Under the pieces are notes generated by a model. That model was not told the origin of the DNA. It was given only the letters and a program-made list of their open reading frames with translations, and ran no database searches. Shown here piece after piece: positions 11,685 through 20,905 of a stretch of 64,000 nt of DNA. The position numbers were made by a program, and so were the translations under genes. The DNA is from Symbiodinium natans (lineage: Eukaryota; Sar; Dinophyceae; Suessiales; Symbiodiniaceae). The DNA lies in the NCBI GenBank assembly GCA_905221605.1, contig CAJNDS010000385.1, positions 1 to 64,000 of the forward strand, given 5' to 3'. Within the stretch, counting starts at the first letter, position 1, and every line of letters begins with the position of its first letter.

Positions 11685-12251
11685 AGTTTCGGGACAGGCA
11701 GGGGGCAGTTGGACTGCTGAAGGAAACCTACCGGCTTGCTGCAAAGCACTGCGGCCCTAAACCTTGTGGAGGGTTTCGGGGCTCGGGGCGCAGAACAAGT
11801 GAGCAGTCGATGATGCCCAGTAAATCAAGTGCTGCTTTTGGTGCCATGACCCTTCCTGAAACTCAGATCGGGTCTTTCTTTCAAACTGTCACGAGCCCTA
11901 AACCTTAAACCCTAAACCCCAGACCCTAAACCCTAAACCGCCTATGGCGATCCTTGCTTGCTTAGGTCTTGCCAGCGCAGGCAGCCACTGTGAATATCCC
12001 CCAGCAAAGGTGTTGCGAATTCGTCGCTGGATGCCATATGCCGGTCATATCCGCCTCATGAGTTTGCAAGCGCAGATGAACTCAAACGCTCAACCCCAAC
12101 CCTCCTTCATCCTTCCAACCCAAACCCTAAGTCTCCAGCCCGAAACCCTGAACTTCCTGAACTCAACTAAGCTAAACCAAGCCCTGAACCGTGAAAAAAG
12201 GCTCTCAAGCCCTCAGCCCTGAACCCCAAACCCTAAACCCTAAACCCTAAA

Positions 12252-12522
12252 AACACGGACTTCGACTTGTTGGGGCGAAGACTTTTGCCTGTTGTGGAGC
12301 TTGGTAGAGGCCAGCGCAATTCGCCATATTTTCAGCTGTCAGAGCAAATGATGAAGAGGTGCCTGGATTTGCAGGGTTTAGGGTTTAGGGTTTAGGGTTC
12401 CTGGAGACCCACAGTCTGAACCCTGGACCCCTAGGCAGGGTCCTTCTCTCGTATTCCAGGCACAGGGAGGCGGAAAGCGGGATCTTGGCCTGGGGATGTG
12501 CGATGAGGTGCAGCGCAGCCCG
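12252..12522 (+). CDS. Two coding exons of unknown protein
   Basis: Exon 12252-12374 reads TDFDLLGRRLLPVVELGRG, then QRNSPYFQLSEQMMKRCLDL and Q. It is directly framed by CCCTAAA (12226-12251) and TTTAGGG (12375-12402). After a typical pyrimidine-rich acceptor (CTCGTATTCCAG) a second exon, 12460 to about 12522, reads AQGGGKRDLGLGMCDEVQRS in the same phase. The short intron therefore begins with TTTAGGG repeats. No domain recognised; the first exon has no AG at its 5' edge, so its start is uncertain. Confidence 0.5.
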
Positions 12523-12605
12523 GAACCCTAAACCCTAAACCCTAAACCCTAAACCCTAAACCCTAAACCCTAAACCCCAAACCCTAAACCCTAAACCTAT
12601 TGTCC

Positions 12606-12925
12606 CCGAGTCTACCGGCTCCTCGGGCCAAGAGCCAGTCTTCTTTCCAGGGAGCTTCACTTCAAGCGTCCCCTGAACCCTAAACCCTAAGCCCTAAGCC
12701 CTAAACCCTAAACCCTAAACCCTAGACCCTAAGCCATAAACCCTAAACCCTAAACCCTAAACCCTGAACCCTGAACCCTAAACCCTAAAACCTAAACCCC
12801 CTGACCCCTTCATACCGAGACTCAGGGCCCCGAACCCTAAACCGGGATGGGGCGGAGGGACACCTGACGAGGAGTCTCTTTGGATGCCTTGTGTTGAGGA
12901 GGAAGTAGAGGGAGCGTGCCGGTAA
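12606..12925 (+). CDS. Two possible coding exons between CCCTAAA arrays
   Basis: Island 12606-12672 reads RVYRLLGPRASLLSRELHF then KRP. Island 12843-12925 reads GTPDEESLWMPCVEEEVEG then ACR and a stop. Both lie between CCCTAAA arrays. They may continue the gene at 12252, but the joins cannot be fixed by eye. Confidence 0.3.
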
Positions 12926-13107
12926 AAAGCCGCGCTTGGGGCTTTGGGGAGTAATTGCAACCCGTCACCCTAAACCCTAAACCCTAAACCCTAAACCCAA
13001 AACCCAAAACCCTAAAGAACCCTCTTGAAACGTTCTTTTCCATTGGGTTTCGGTGTTTGCGCCTCCCGCACCATAGTGACAGGCTCGTTCTGTCCTGCCC
13101 TCCAGAA

Positions 13108-13156
13108 AATGGAGAGTTCTGTGTACCCTATTCTGATTTCAGTCCCAGGCCCCCTT
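13108..13156 (+). CDS. Possible short exon
   Basis: After CTGCCCTCCAG the sequence is open in two frames, ENGEFCVPYSDFSPRPP or KMESSVYPILISVPGP. It is bracketed by CCCTAAA (12968) and TTTAGGG (13155). The frame cannot be chosen from sequence alone. Confidence 0.3.
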
Positions 13157-13230
13157 TAGGGTTTAGGGTTTAGGGTTTAGGGTTAGGGTTCAGGGTTTAG
13201 GGTTTAGGGTTTAGGGATTAGGGTTTAGGG

Positions 13231-13853
13231 CTTCTCGCCGCGCCGCGGCAGTAGATTTCATGCGGAGATGGCGCCCCAACACACCCTGGGGGTGTGAGGG
13301 GGCGGCATATGTCGCGGCGGCGTGTATTGAAGTTGGAGCCACCACAACCAGAAAGGTTGGGTTGTTTTATTTTTCCCACCCCCTGCTTACGCAGGCATCC
13401 ACCCAACTTTTCTCCTTTTAGGGTTTCGGGCTAATGCCCTAAATTCCCACTTCCCATCCCCATCCTTTGAAGTTGGGCGAGGGGGGTGGAGGAACGGGGG
13501 AGGGGGGGGGGAGGGGGGGGGGGAGGGGGAGGGGGGGGGGAGGAGGGGGGGGGGAGGGGGCGTGGGGGGTCAGGGGGGGGCCCAGGAGGGGGGGCAAGGG
13601 GAGGCCAGGCGAGGCCACGGGAGGGTCCAGGGGCCAGAGATCCAAAAAGTGTCAAGAAGTAGGTTTGGGGGTTTGGTAGTGGGTTTTTGAGCGTGGTCCC
13701 TGAACACGCTCCGCCAGGGGCCCGGCACCAGGGGGCTCCGGAGGGGGGCCTAGGGGCGACGTGCAGAAGCCACTTTCAGTACTGCGCGAACAGGTCGTCA
13801 TCGGTACTGCACCGGCACTGGAGGTGCAGCTCACGCTCAACACAACTCTTTAG
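13231..13853 (+). CDS. Possible exons ending at a TAG stop
   Basis: The block from 13240 reads AAAVDFMRRWRPNTPWGCEG, AAYVAAACIEVGATTTRK, with a GT directly after. A terminal exon at about 13715-13853 reads GDVQKPLSVLREQVVIGTA then PALEVQLTLNTTL and TAG. Between them 13490-13590 is an almost pure G tract. Coding composition is good for the terminal exon; the protein is not recognised. Confidence 0.4.
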
Positions 13854-14113
13854 GCTTGCATAGTAACTCCAAGCGATGGTGTTAATCGCTGTCGGGTGTA
13901 GTGCTGGGTCCAGGCACCCTGAAAAGGGTGGGTACGGCCTAAGCAGGCCTGGGTGGGAATTTAGGGTTTAGGGTTTAGGGTTTAGGGTTTAGGGTACCGG
14001 AACCCCTGAAACCTCAACCTCTAGGAATCATCTCGAAGCAAGCCTTGAATCGTACCATCCTCCAAGGTAGAAAACTCCGGGGCTAAAGAAACCGCCATGC
14101 CGCAGCCACGTCA

Positions 14114-14976
14114 ATGGCTCAAGATAGCAGTTGGACGGAAGGCCAGCGATTCTTAGTAGTAGAGTAGGTAACCTTTAACCTTTTTGGGTTAATATATTCC
14201 CCTTAAAATCCCAAAGGTTAACCTTTAAAACCCCTAGGTACTGGACAACTAAGGATTTCACGGTACCGTGAAGTTCTTCCGCGGGAGCTTCGGATGGGTA
14301 ACCTCCAGCTCCGTCGCTGAGAAGATGGGCGCGGAACGCGATGTCTTCCTGCATCGAAACTTCGTGAACTCAGCGCCTTCGCGAAGAGATGGACCCTAAA
14401 CGGAGGAGCCACCTGAGCCTCAAACTCTCTGAAAACTCCCCACGTACTCTCCCCACGTCATGTGAGCCCCAAGAGCCCTATAGAGGAGACCTCTCGGGTT
14501 CCAGAGGTGCGGGGGCTCGCGGGGTCTGCCTATTCCTGCATTGGAGAGATTCTGAACCATGACAGGCCGCGCACGACCTAGAGACCTTCAGGGAAGGCAG
14601 AAGAAGAAAAGAACGAAGTTGGGATGTTCCCCCTTATGCTGGCAGTGCCTAAGAGGAATTCTACCCTAGGGGCTACTATAACCCCTAGCAAGGACTGTTG
14701 GTACTCGGGGGAACATCCCAAGAAAGAGGGAGAGACAGGCGTCGGATCGCCAGGGGGCTTCTTTGCCAGGGTTATCGTGGAGGGTGGGGGAGGCATCATG
14801 GTGCTGAGGGGATGGGCAGTTCCTAGGAGTTGTGGAGTTCCGGGGGGCGCAGCCCCCGTTCTAAACACCCTGTAGCTATGATCCCTCTGAACCCTAATTT
14901 TCCCTAAGCCCAGGTTCCGAGTGTCGGCGATGCTGTCGAGTTTGACCTGACCGTGGATGCCAAGGGGCAGCCCAAG
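14114..14976 (+). CDS. Cold-shock-domain protein, at least three exons
   Basis: Exon 1 14114-14147 starts MAQDSSWTEGQRF. Exon 2 14254-14372 reads HGTVKFFRGSFGWVTSSS, then ERDVFLHRNFVNS. Exon 3 14914-14976 reads VPSVGDAVEFDLTVDAKGQP then K. GTVKFF, FGWV (RNP1 position), DVFLH (RNP2 position) and VEFDL match the five-strand cold-shock fold, which binds single-stranded RNA or DNA. Intron 1 (106 bp) is introner-B with GA-AG ends and GATT at both sides. Intron 2 uses a GC donor and AG acceptor and holds MITE-1. All phases agree. The usual last strand after QPK is missing here; a candidate continuation is at 15150-15233 (GRDLVEVLPGFRPVAAPRY). Confidence 0.8.
14148..14253 (+). mobile_element. Introner-B copy forming intron 1 of the cold-shock gene
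   Basis: 106 bp. It begins GATTCTTAGTAGTAGAGTAG, continues with two ACCTTTAACC-type motifs and ends GGTACTGGACAACTAAG. Termini CTTAGT/ACTAAG are inverted repeats, and GATT is present at both junctions as a putative target duplication. A second copy is at 38829-38927. Confidence 0.7.
14620..14720. mobile_element. MITE-1 copy in cold-shock gene intron
   Basis: Full-length palindromic element with termini TTGGGATGTTCCCCCTTATG and CTCGGGGGAACATCCCAA. It lies in intron 2 of the cold-shock gene, so it is tolerated in a transcribed region. Confidence 0.75.
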
Positions 14977-15233
14977 GTTAATTACTGGGTTGAGTGTTGT
15001 ACAGGGTTCAGAACTCCCGAAATCCAAAATCTACGCATGAGCCCCCAGGACGCCAGGCAGGCTCCTTTGATATCCCGTACTTGCTGTGTGTTCCCTAACT
15101 GCTTTTGGTTTGAGGATCCACTTGGGGAATCCTCCCCCAAGTAAGGTTGCAAGGCCGCGACCTCGTTGAGGTGCTGCCTGGGTTTCGTCCGGTTGCCGCT
15201 CCGCGCTACATCACATCGGCGAAGCCGAGGAAA

Positions 15234-16040
15234 GTAGTTAGAGGAACGTCGAGTATATATGTATATTTATTTTTATTTATTTATATATATATTTTTTGCA
15301 CAAGGCAGAAATGTTCAGAGATCTTTGTTAGGCTACCAATGCCATCATCGTGAATGGGAAGGGCGCCCAGAAGCAGGCGAAAGGCGGCCGACTTGTTGCT
15401 GGACCGTCCCACATGCCCGCCAGCAAGGGTCGTTGATGCTGTGCTATGAGAGGGATGAGAGCAGCGCACTGTCGCCCTGGTCTGAGAGTCCAGGCATCGG
15501 ATGCGGATCAAATTACAAACAAGAGAAGTAGGAAGGCATTCTCTTGACGGTTCCTTGTTGGCAGTACATGCGCAGCGGCACTGCCTTTACAGACAAGGTC
15601 AAAGTTCGCTGCTCGGGCAGGTGAAGCGAGTGACAAGAAGGGGCCAGCTCCGACTCCGACGGACACGCAGGCCGGGGGAGCGCATGGCTGTGGATGTTGA
15701 CGGAGGGCTGGAAGCAGGATTTTTCAGGGTGGGGAAGGCGCGTCCATACCCGCAGTGGAGTTGTTTGTACTTCAAACCAGATGCGAGCATATTTGAAAGA
15801 GGTCGCGGATTGCTGGTGTCTTAGAAAAATCGGTGTGTAGTCTGCTTGGCCGGCAGCCTGTTTCCAACACACAGGAGGCTGTTCTTGTTTTTGGTCTTGG
15901 CTCGTTGTGATCGGCAACCTAAACCTAAATCCACAACTCAGTCCCCAAACCTGAAAATCCACGTACTGTAGGGTTCAGGATTGCAACACCAATGTCCCGA
16001 TGTCCCGTGCCCCCATGTCCGCTGCCCAGTGGCGCTGAGC
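15234..16040. other. Interval without a supported gene
   Basis: Starts with an AT-rich TATATAT/TTTAT microsatellite (15250-15300). The rest is GC-balanced with overlapping frames on both strands and no recognised domain. Probably intergenic before the pirin gene. Confidence 0.4.
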
Positions 16041-16045
16041 TACAG

Positions 16046-16056
16046 TTTGGCTCAAG
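16046..16056 (+). promoter_or_regulatory. Possible spliced-leader relic 5' of pirin gene
   Basis: TTTGGCTCAAG matches the last 11 bases of the 22-nt dinoflagellate spliced leader, on the gene strand and 198 bp before the pirin start codon. An 11-base match can be chance in 64 kb, so this is weak alone. Confidence 0.35.
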
Positions 16057-16082
16057 TTGGAGGAAGTTCCGGTTGATCAGCG

Positions 16083-16232
16083 ATGTCCGAACCATCGTCT
16101 TACGACAACACAACTTGGATGCATAAACAAGTGGATCTGCATCGTGCTATAGCTTTTGCGAAATCCAATAGCCGAGAAGGTGATGGCTCCTACCTGATTC
16201 CGACGCGCTCGCCAGGAAGTCCGCCTGCGTGA
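16083..16232 (+). CDS. Small upstream ORF, 49 codons
   Basis: Begins 26 bp after the leader-like motif and reads MSEPSSYDNTTWMHKQVD onward to a TGA, 21 bp before the pirin ATG. Third positions are not biased, so it may be a chance frame in the 5' leader. Confidence 0.2.
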   Translation: MSEPSSYDNTTWMHKQVDLHRAIAFAKSNSREGDGSYLIPTRSPGSPPA

Positions 16233-16253
16233 GCGACGCATGTGTTCAGCACG

Positions 16254-18006
16254 ATGGCCGTGCCGCGGAGGCGCCTTCTCCTTTCGCTCATGGCAATTGC
16301 TTGCTGGTTTGTGCAGACTGCGAGGGGTGGAGGCTTCGTAGTGGCCGCGGCAAGAGGGGGTGGCAGGAGGCCGGCAAGAGTGGCGGGCTCGCGAGTGCAG
16401 CTTCAGGGAGTGTCGGTGGAGAGCATGGAGAAGTACCCCCGGTTGCCAGTGTGGCCTGCATGGTTCCTAGGGTAGGCCCTTGGGACATTTTTATGTCTTT
16501 TCCCTTATTGCAATTGAAGAGGATCATATGCAGGAGTATTTTTCAGAGGGTGTTCTATATCCCCCTTGGGGATGATTTTCTATTGTTGTTGATATAAACC
16601 TCAAGAGGACATTTCAAAAAACATTACCTTTATTAAGATTTCTAAGGGGAGTCTAGTGTTATAGGGGCCCTCCTAGGTTCGGCCTGGTGTACATCTTGCT
16701 GGACTTGCTGGGCAAACCCAAAGTCGGGGCCTGGCTCGAGGATCGCTTCGGAGGCCGCGTTTGCCCGATGGTCCTTCGAGATAAGGCCGCGTCGGATCCC
16801 TTCTTGCTGGTGGCGCACCACCGGCACTCCTTCAACGCCTTCGATCCCTTCCGCCACCTCTTCCGGCTCTTGTTGCCGGAAGGCTTCCCAGCCCACCCAC
16901 ACCGGGGTTTTGAGACGGTGACCTATGTCCTTCGAGGCGGACTCGTGCATCGCGACTCCTTCGGAGTCAAGAAGTCGTATGGCGCCCCCAGCGACACCAG
17001 CGGAAGGGGGGACGATGCCGCGGTGCAGTGGATGACTGCAGGGAGCGGGATGTTGCATGAGGAGATGTGGCGAACGGGCGGCGCTTGGGAGAGCTCCGAC
17101 CAGGAGCTCTTTCAAATCTGGGTGAATCTTCCCAAGGCTGACAAGTACACCAGCCCCCGGATGCAAATGCTGCAGACTCCTCACAGCTCCCCCACTGTTT
17201 CATCTGCCAAGCTGGGAGTGATGACTGAAGTGCATGAGCGTGGCCCCGTGCCTTCCCATGAGCCCCGGCCGGGCGTGTGCGTGCGCATCATCGCAGGGCA
17301 GGCCGGGGGTGTGCGCAGTCCCATCGAGACATTTTCAGAGATGGCCATTCTGCACGTCACTCTCCAAGCTGGAGCCTTACTCGTCTCAGTCCCTGGGGGG
17401 TGTTTTTGGGAAGTCGGGTGCCTTCGAATCCACCTCCCCCTACATACCCTGTTTAAGGAATGATACCGGAAGCCTAAGCCCGGAGCCCCGAATGCCCTGC
17501 CAAAAGCCCAGGAGCAGAGTGGACCTGGCCCAAGCCAGCAGCCTGGAACTGCATGCTGTATACACGCAGAGGAGAAGCCATCCTCGGTGAGGAGACGCCC
17601 CTGCCGGTCCACCACACGGCAACGTTGGCGCGTGTAAACTCCGAGGAGGAGCTGCGGGTCGCTGCAAACTCCGAGGAGGCGGAGGTCTTGATCCTGGCTG
17701 GCGCGCCTCTTCGGGAGCCAGTGGCCATGGGCTCCAACATCGTCATGAATTCGGACGAGGAGCTGGCCCTGGCAAGTCGTGACTTGCGCGGCGGCTACTT
17801 CGGGCCGAGCTGGGATCACGCCGACGACGATGCCACGTGGCTGTCGGCCGTCGCGAAGCACTGGGGCCGAATGGCAGATGCCCTGAGGCGCTGCCCGCCC
17901 GCGCTGAAGTTCTGCCTCTTGGTAGCCCAATGGTACCCTTTACTTTTTTTTTGGGGGGGGGGTTCTGGCTTCCCTTATAAAAGAGCCAACCCAAAAAAGG
18001 GCGCCC

Positions 18007-18053
<47 letters not shown>

Positions 18054-18250
18054 GTTTTTATTGTCTATTATTTTTTATTATTTTTATTATTATTGTTATT
18101 ATTATGATTATTACTATTATTACTATTATCATTATCATTATTTTTATTAATATTATTATTATATGGTTACTGGGCTCCCAAGGCCTCGACAAGCAGCTGG
18201 AGCTTGCAAGCGGCCGTAGCAAGGCAGCTTCTGAAAGGTCGTCCACGTGA
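16254..18250 (+). CDS. Plastid-targeted pirin-family protein, four exons
   Basis: Exons 16254-16471, 16677-17401, 17542-17921 and 18194-18250 join in frame to about 459 aa. Pirins are bicupin metal-binding proteins; members act as quercetinases or transcription cofactors. The N-terminal cupin motif FPAHPHRGFETVTYVLRGG, then HRDSFG, VQWMTAGSGMLHEE and LFQIWVNLP are all present, with the expected metal-binding His and Glu. The C-terminal cupin part includes LILAGAPLREPVAMGSN. The N-terminus MAVPRRRLLLSLMAIACWFV then a Gly/Arg-rich stretch looks like signal plus transit peptide with an FVV motif after the likely cleavage site, as in peridinin plastids. Intron 1 has GT-AG ends flanked by CCTAGG at both sides. 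Intron 2 fits GT-AG. Intron 3 is introner-C with two possible joins. Confidence 0.85.
16472..16676 (+). mobile_element. Pirin intron 1, flanked by CCTAGG direct repeats
   Basis: 205 bp, GT...AG. The six bases CCTAGG occur at both exon junctions, as expected for insertion with target duplication. The inside is AT-richer than the exons. No second copy of this intron is seen in the window. Confidence 0.55.
17922..18193 (+). mobile_element. Pirin intron 3: introner-C plus ATT microsatellite
   Basis: After GGTACCCTTTAC the motif TTCCCTTATAAAAGAGCC and AAAAAAGGGCGCCCTT match PDZ intron 1 (30602-30720). A long (ATT)n follows, then GGTTACTGGGCTCCCAAG, which resembles the 3' end of introner-B. CCCAA is present at both junctions (17926 and 18177). 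Canonical GT-AG at 17922/18193 gives an in-frame join; cutting at CCCAA gives QGLDKQLELASG instead. Confidence 0.55.
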
Positions 18251-18264
18251 AGCTGTTTGTTCTT

Positions 18265-18286
18265 GCTGTCAGTCGCTTCTGACAGC
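18265..18286 (+). other. Hairpin in pirin 3' UTR
   Basis: GCTGTCAG, a 6-base loop, then CTGACAGC: an 8-bp perfect stem starting 14 bases after the pirin stop. It could mark the 3' end region or be chance. Confidence 0.35.
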
Positions 18287-18392
18287 TGAACAGAAAAACA
18301 CCACCTTCCTACTGTAATTGGGGGGGGGGGGGTTTGATGAGCCCGAAACTCATGAAGCGAAATTCTGCAATTGTTGCCCTCGGAAAAAAATC

Positions 18393-18422
18393 TTTTCTCA
18401 AGTTGCAGCATTTTGCTCAAAG
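18393..18422 (+). promoter_or_regulatory. Two degenerate spliced-leader-like relics in tandem
   Basis: CTTTTCTCAAG (18392-18402) and CATTTTGCTCAAAG (18409-18422) each resemble the leader end CATTTTGGCTCAAG with small deletions. They lie 37-68 bp before the Cys-rich gene start, where a reverse-transcribed trans-spliced mRNA would carry them. Confidence 0.4.
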
Positions 18423-18459
18423 GTAGGAGCAAACTGAACCGCAGTACCTTTTTGTCGCC

Positions 18460-19966
18460 ATGGCACGCTGTCTCGCAGTTGTGATCCTGGCCTCGCTCAC
18501 GGCCGCTGCCCTCGCGGGAGAAGACTTCTGCACTTTTCCCGTGGAGCCGACGGAGAGGTTGTGCCCCCCAAGCACAGAGGCACTGGGCGACCTCGATCCC
18601 ACGAACAACTGCATCTTGTACTCGGTCATGGGCAACAACAAGAGCTGCAGCACCGTCTGCAGCGAGAAGAGCGCCAAGTGCGTGAATGCAGTAGACGATT
18701 TGCGCACGAAGAAGCCTTGCCAGTACAACAAGGACGAGCCCGTGGATTGTGAGACTGCGAACTACTATGACCTCCACTGCATCTGCGAGGTGCCAAAGGA
18801 GGTTGAGACCGAGTGTGACTACCTGCACCCGCTGAAGGGCAAGAACGAAGTGGAGTGCACGGAGGGCACTTTCACCACTGAGCTCAAGGAGGGTGGCAAG
18901 AACTGTGTGGCTCTTGCGCGCCTCCACAAGCGCTCTACTTGCAGCGACTTCTGCGAGAGCAAAGGAGCTACGTGCGTGGATGCGGTCGACAACACGGTCA
19001 TTGGCAAGGGTTGCGAAGGCAACTACGACATGGTTGAGGCAGTGGACTGCGACAGCAAGGGCTTCCAGGATCTGCACTGCATCTGCACCAAGGATGAGCC
19101 GACGACCACGACCACCACGACCACCCCCGGTTGTGATGCGCTGCTCCCCTTTGTGAACCCCGGGGAGAAGTTCTGCACAGAGGGCGATGTTGTGGCAGAG
19201 CGGGAGGAGAATGGCGCCAACTGCGTGATCTATGCGGTGCTGGCGAAGCGGTCGTCTTGCAACGACTTCTGCGAGGCTCGCAATACAGTCTGCGTGAGCG
19301 CCATCGACAACCTGGAAATCGGCAAGGGCTGCGAGTACGACCTGGAGGAGGAGGTGACGTGCGCGCACAGGCACTTCTTTGACATCCATTGCGTGTGCCG
19401 GAAGCCGACGCACGAGGGTTGCAGCAGCGTCGCGCTCTGCGACGATGTTTGCAACGTCACCTACGCCGAGGACAGGCACAAGGCACGCTGCCTCCAGCAC
19501 TGCTCAAGCAACGCCGAGAAGTTCTTGGACTTTGCGAAGGACGCCCACAACCTGATCATGCACGAGTGCAGCTTTGTCATAGTTGGGTAACATTCTGCAT
19601 TTTTAAGGGTACCTAAACCCAACAAGGAATAACAATTTTAAGAACTTTTAATCTTATCCCAACAATGAGCTAGGCAGTGAGGAGGAAGGCGCAGCTCTCC
19701 TCCAGCGCAAGGTTGATGGTGGCGGCGCCGCCCGCGCGGCGCACCGGCCCGATGGACATCACCGCGTGCACCCGCGTCACCACCCTCACCACCACCCTCA
19801 CCATGCGCCGCCCTGCGCGTACAAGGAGTACTGCAAGGGCTTGTGCGGTGCCATTGGCTACCTCGCCGGCTGCGAGGAGAAGTGCCTCGCTTCGGCGCAC
19901 GCAGTGAGCTTCCTGCTCAAGAAGTTCTATGACACGTGCGTCGACCCGCTGGAAGATGATCAGTGA
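18460..19966 (+). CDS. Secreted Cys-rich three-repeat protein, two exons
   Basis: Exon 1 18460-19586 and exon 2 19678-19966 join in frame to about 471 aa. Residues 1-20 (MARCLAVVILASLTAAALAG) are a signal peptide. Three repeats of about 95 aa follow, each with the pattern C...NCV.YAV..KRSSC.DFC...CV.A.DN...GKGC...C....F.D.HC.C; a Thr run separates repeats 2 and 3. A C-terminal Cys module (CDDVC...C..HC..) follows. Exon 2 adds EGAALLQRKVDGGG, a His/Pro stretch, and another Cys module CKGLCGAIGYLAGCEEKC, then stops at EDDQ. Even Cys spacing suggests disulphide-bonded extracellular domains, perhaps cell-surface binding. I cannot name the family. The intron is an introner-A copy with a possible GT-AG join. 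Confidence 0.8.
19580..19677 (+). mobile_element. Introner-A copy forming the Cys-rich gene intron
   Basis: TAG at 19580 and 19671 flank a body TTGGGTAACATTCTGCATTT...CCCAACAATGAGC. The same body lies at 10419, 30906 and 35481. Removal of 19587-19677 (GTAACA...GGCAG) restores one reading frame. Confidence 0.75.
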
Positions 19967-20848
19967 GAGGCATGTACGAAGATGCTCCGCCAAAGGTGGG
20001 GGTTTCACGATGGGAGACGACTTTTAACAGGAGACGACTTTTAACAAGAGCCAACCCTAGCCCGCCTCGAACCCCAAGTAGTAGGGATACATTTCGGGAT
20101 CAGTTCGGGGTCTTGTGATTGTTTGTGTCGAAAGTCTAGAGTCTAGAGGCCACTTCAACTCACTCTAGCCATGTCTCCTCTGGCCCAGCTCCGAACGGAG
20201 CTTTTGGGCGTTCAGTTTTGACTCCAGCAAATGTTATGTGAGTTTAAGCGGCCATCGATGTCCAGCAGCTGGAGCAGAGCGACCGCGCACCGCCACCGCG
20301 CTCTTAACCCTAGGCTGAGCCTCAACCCTATCCGATCCCGAAGTCAACCCAAGACCCTAAACCCTATAAGCCCTATAAGCCCTATAAACCCTATAAACCC
20401 TATAAACCCCATAAACCCTAAACCCTATAAACCCTAAACCCCATAAACCCTCTAAACCCTATAGACTCTAACCCCTAAACAAAACCCCTAAACCCTTCTT
20501 CAGAACAAGCTGCTCCAACCGCGGTCGAGCCGCAGATTTGGTTAGGGACAGGCCCCCTAGCCCGGCGCACAGGAAACAGCAACACGAAAGTGTGGGTGTA
20601 GGGGCTTAGGTTGTTTTGGTAGGGTTTGGGGTTTTAGGGGTCAAAAAGGGTTTTGGGGTCCCCCCCCCCCCCAAGCTTCCAGACGTCAACTTCGCTATAG
20701 GGCTCTTAGGTACCTAGGGAACCTTAGGGAAGCGTAGGGAGCCTTAGGGAGTAGTGGGGAGTATAAGGGACCTTAGGTTACGTACTCCCCTTGAACCCCC
20801 TTCCCTTAAGAACACCATAACTTCGGAATCCCCCTCCCCTATAGCTTA
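19967..20848 (+). other. 3' flank, weak exon and variant telomeric arrays
   Basis: A weak terminal exon at 20249-20307 reads AIDVQQLEQSDRAPPPRS and TAA. Then come 9-mer CCCTATAAA variants (20353-20475). The block 20700-20790 is built on CCTTAGGGA-like repeats. 20480-20585 could hold an exon (GRAADLVRDRPPSPAHRKQQ) but the frame is not certain. Confidence 0.3.
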
Positions 20849-20905
20849 GGGTTTAGGGTTTAGGGTTTAGGGTTTGGGGTTTAGGGTTTAGGGTTTAGGG
20901 TTTAG

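Noticed and set aside
14114-14126. ATGGCTCAAG as a spliced-leader relic
   Set aside because: It overlaps the start codon and codes MAQ of the cold-shock gene; the upstream leader bases do not match, so coincidence is more likely.
17181-17930. 249-codon - strand frame
   Set aside because: Shadow of the pirin exons, which have clear cupin motifs on the + strand.
18058-19500. 480-codon open frame on the - strand
   Set aside because: It is antisense to the Cys-rich gene and its low-complexity ATT flank; the + strand has a signal peptide, repeat pattern and in-frame intron.
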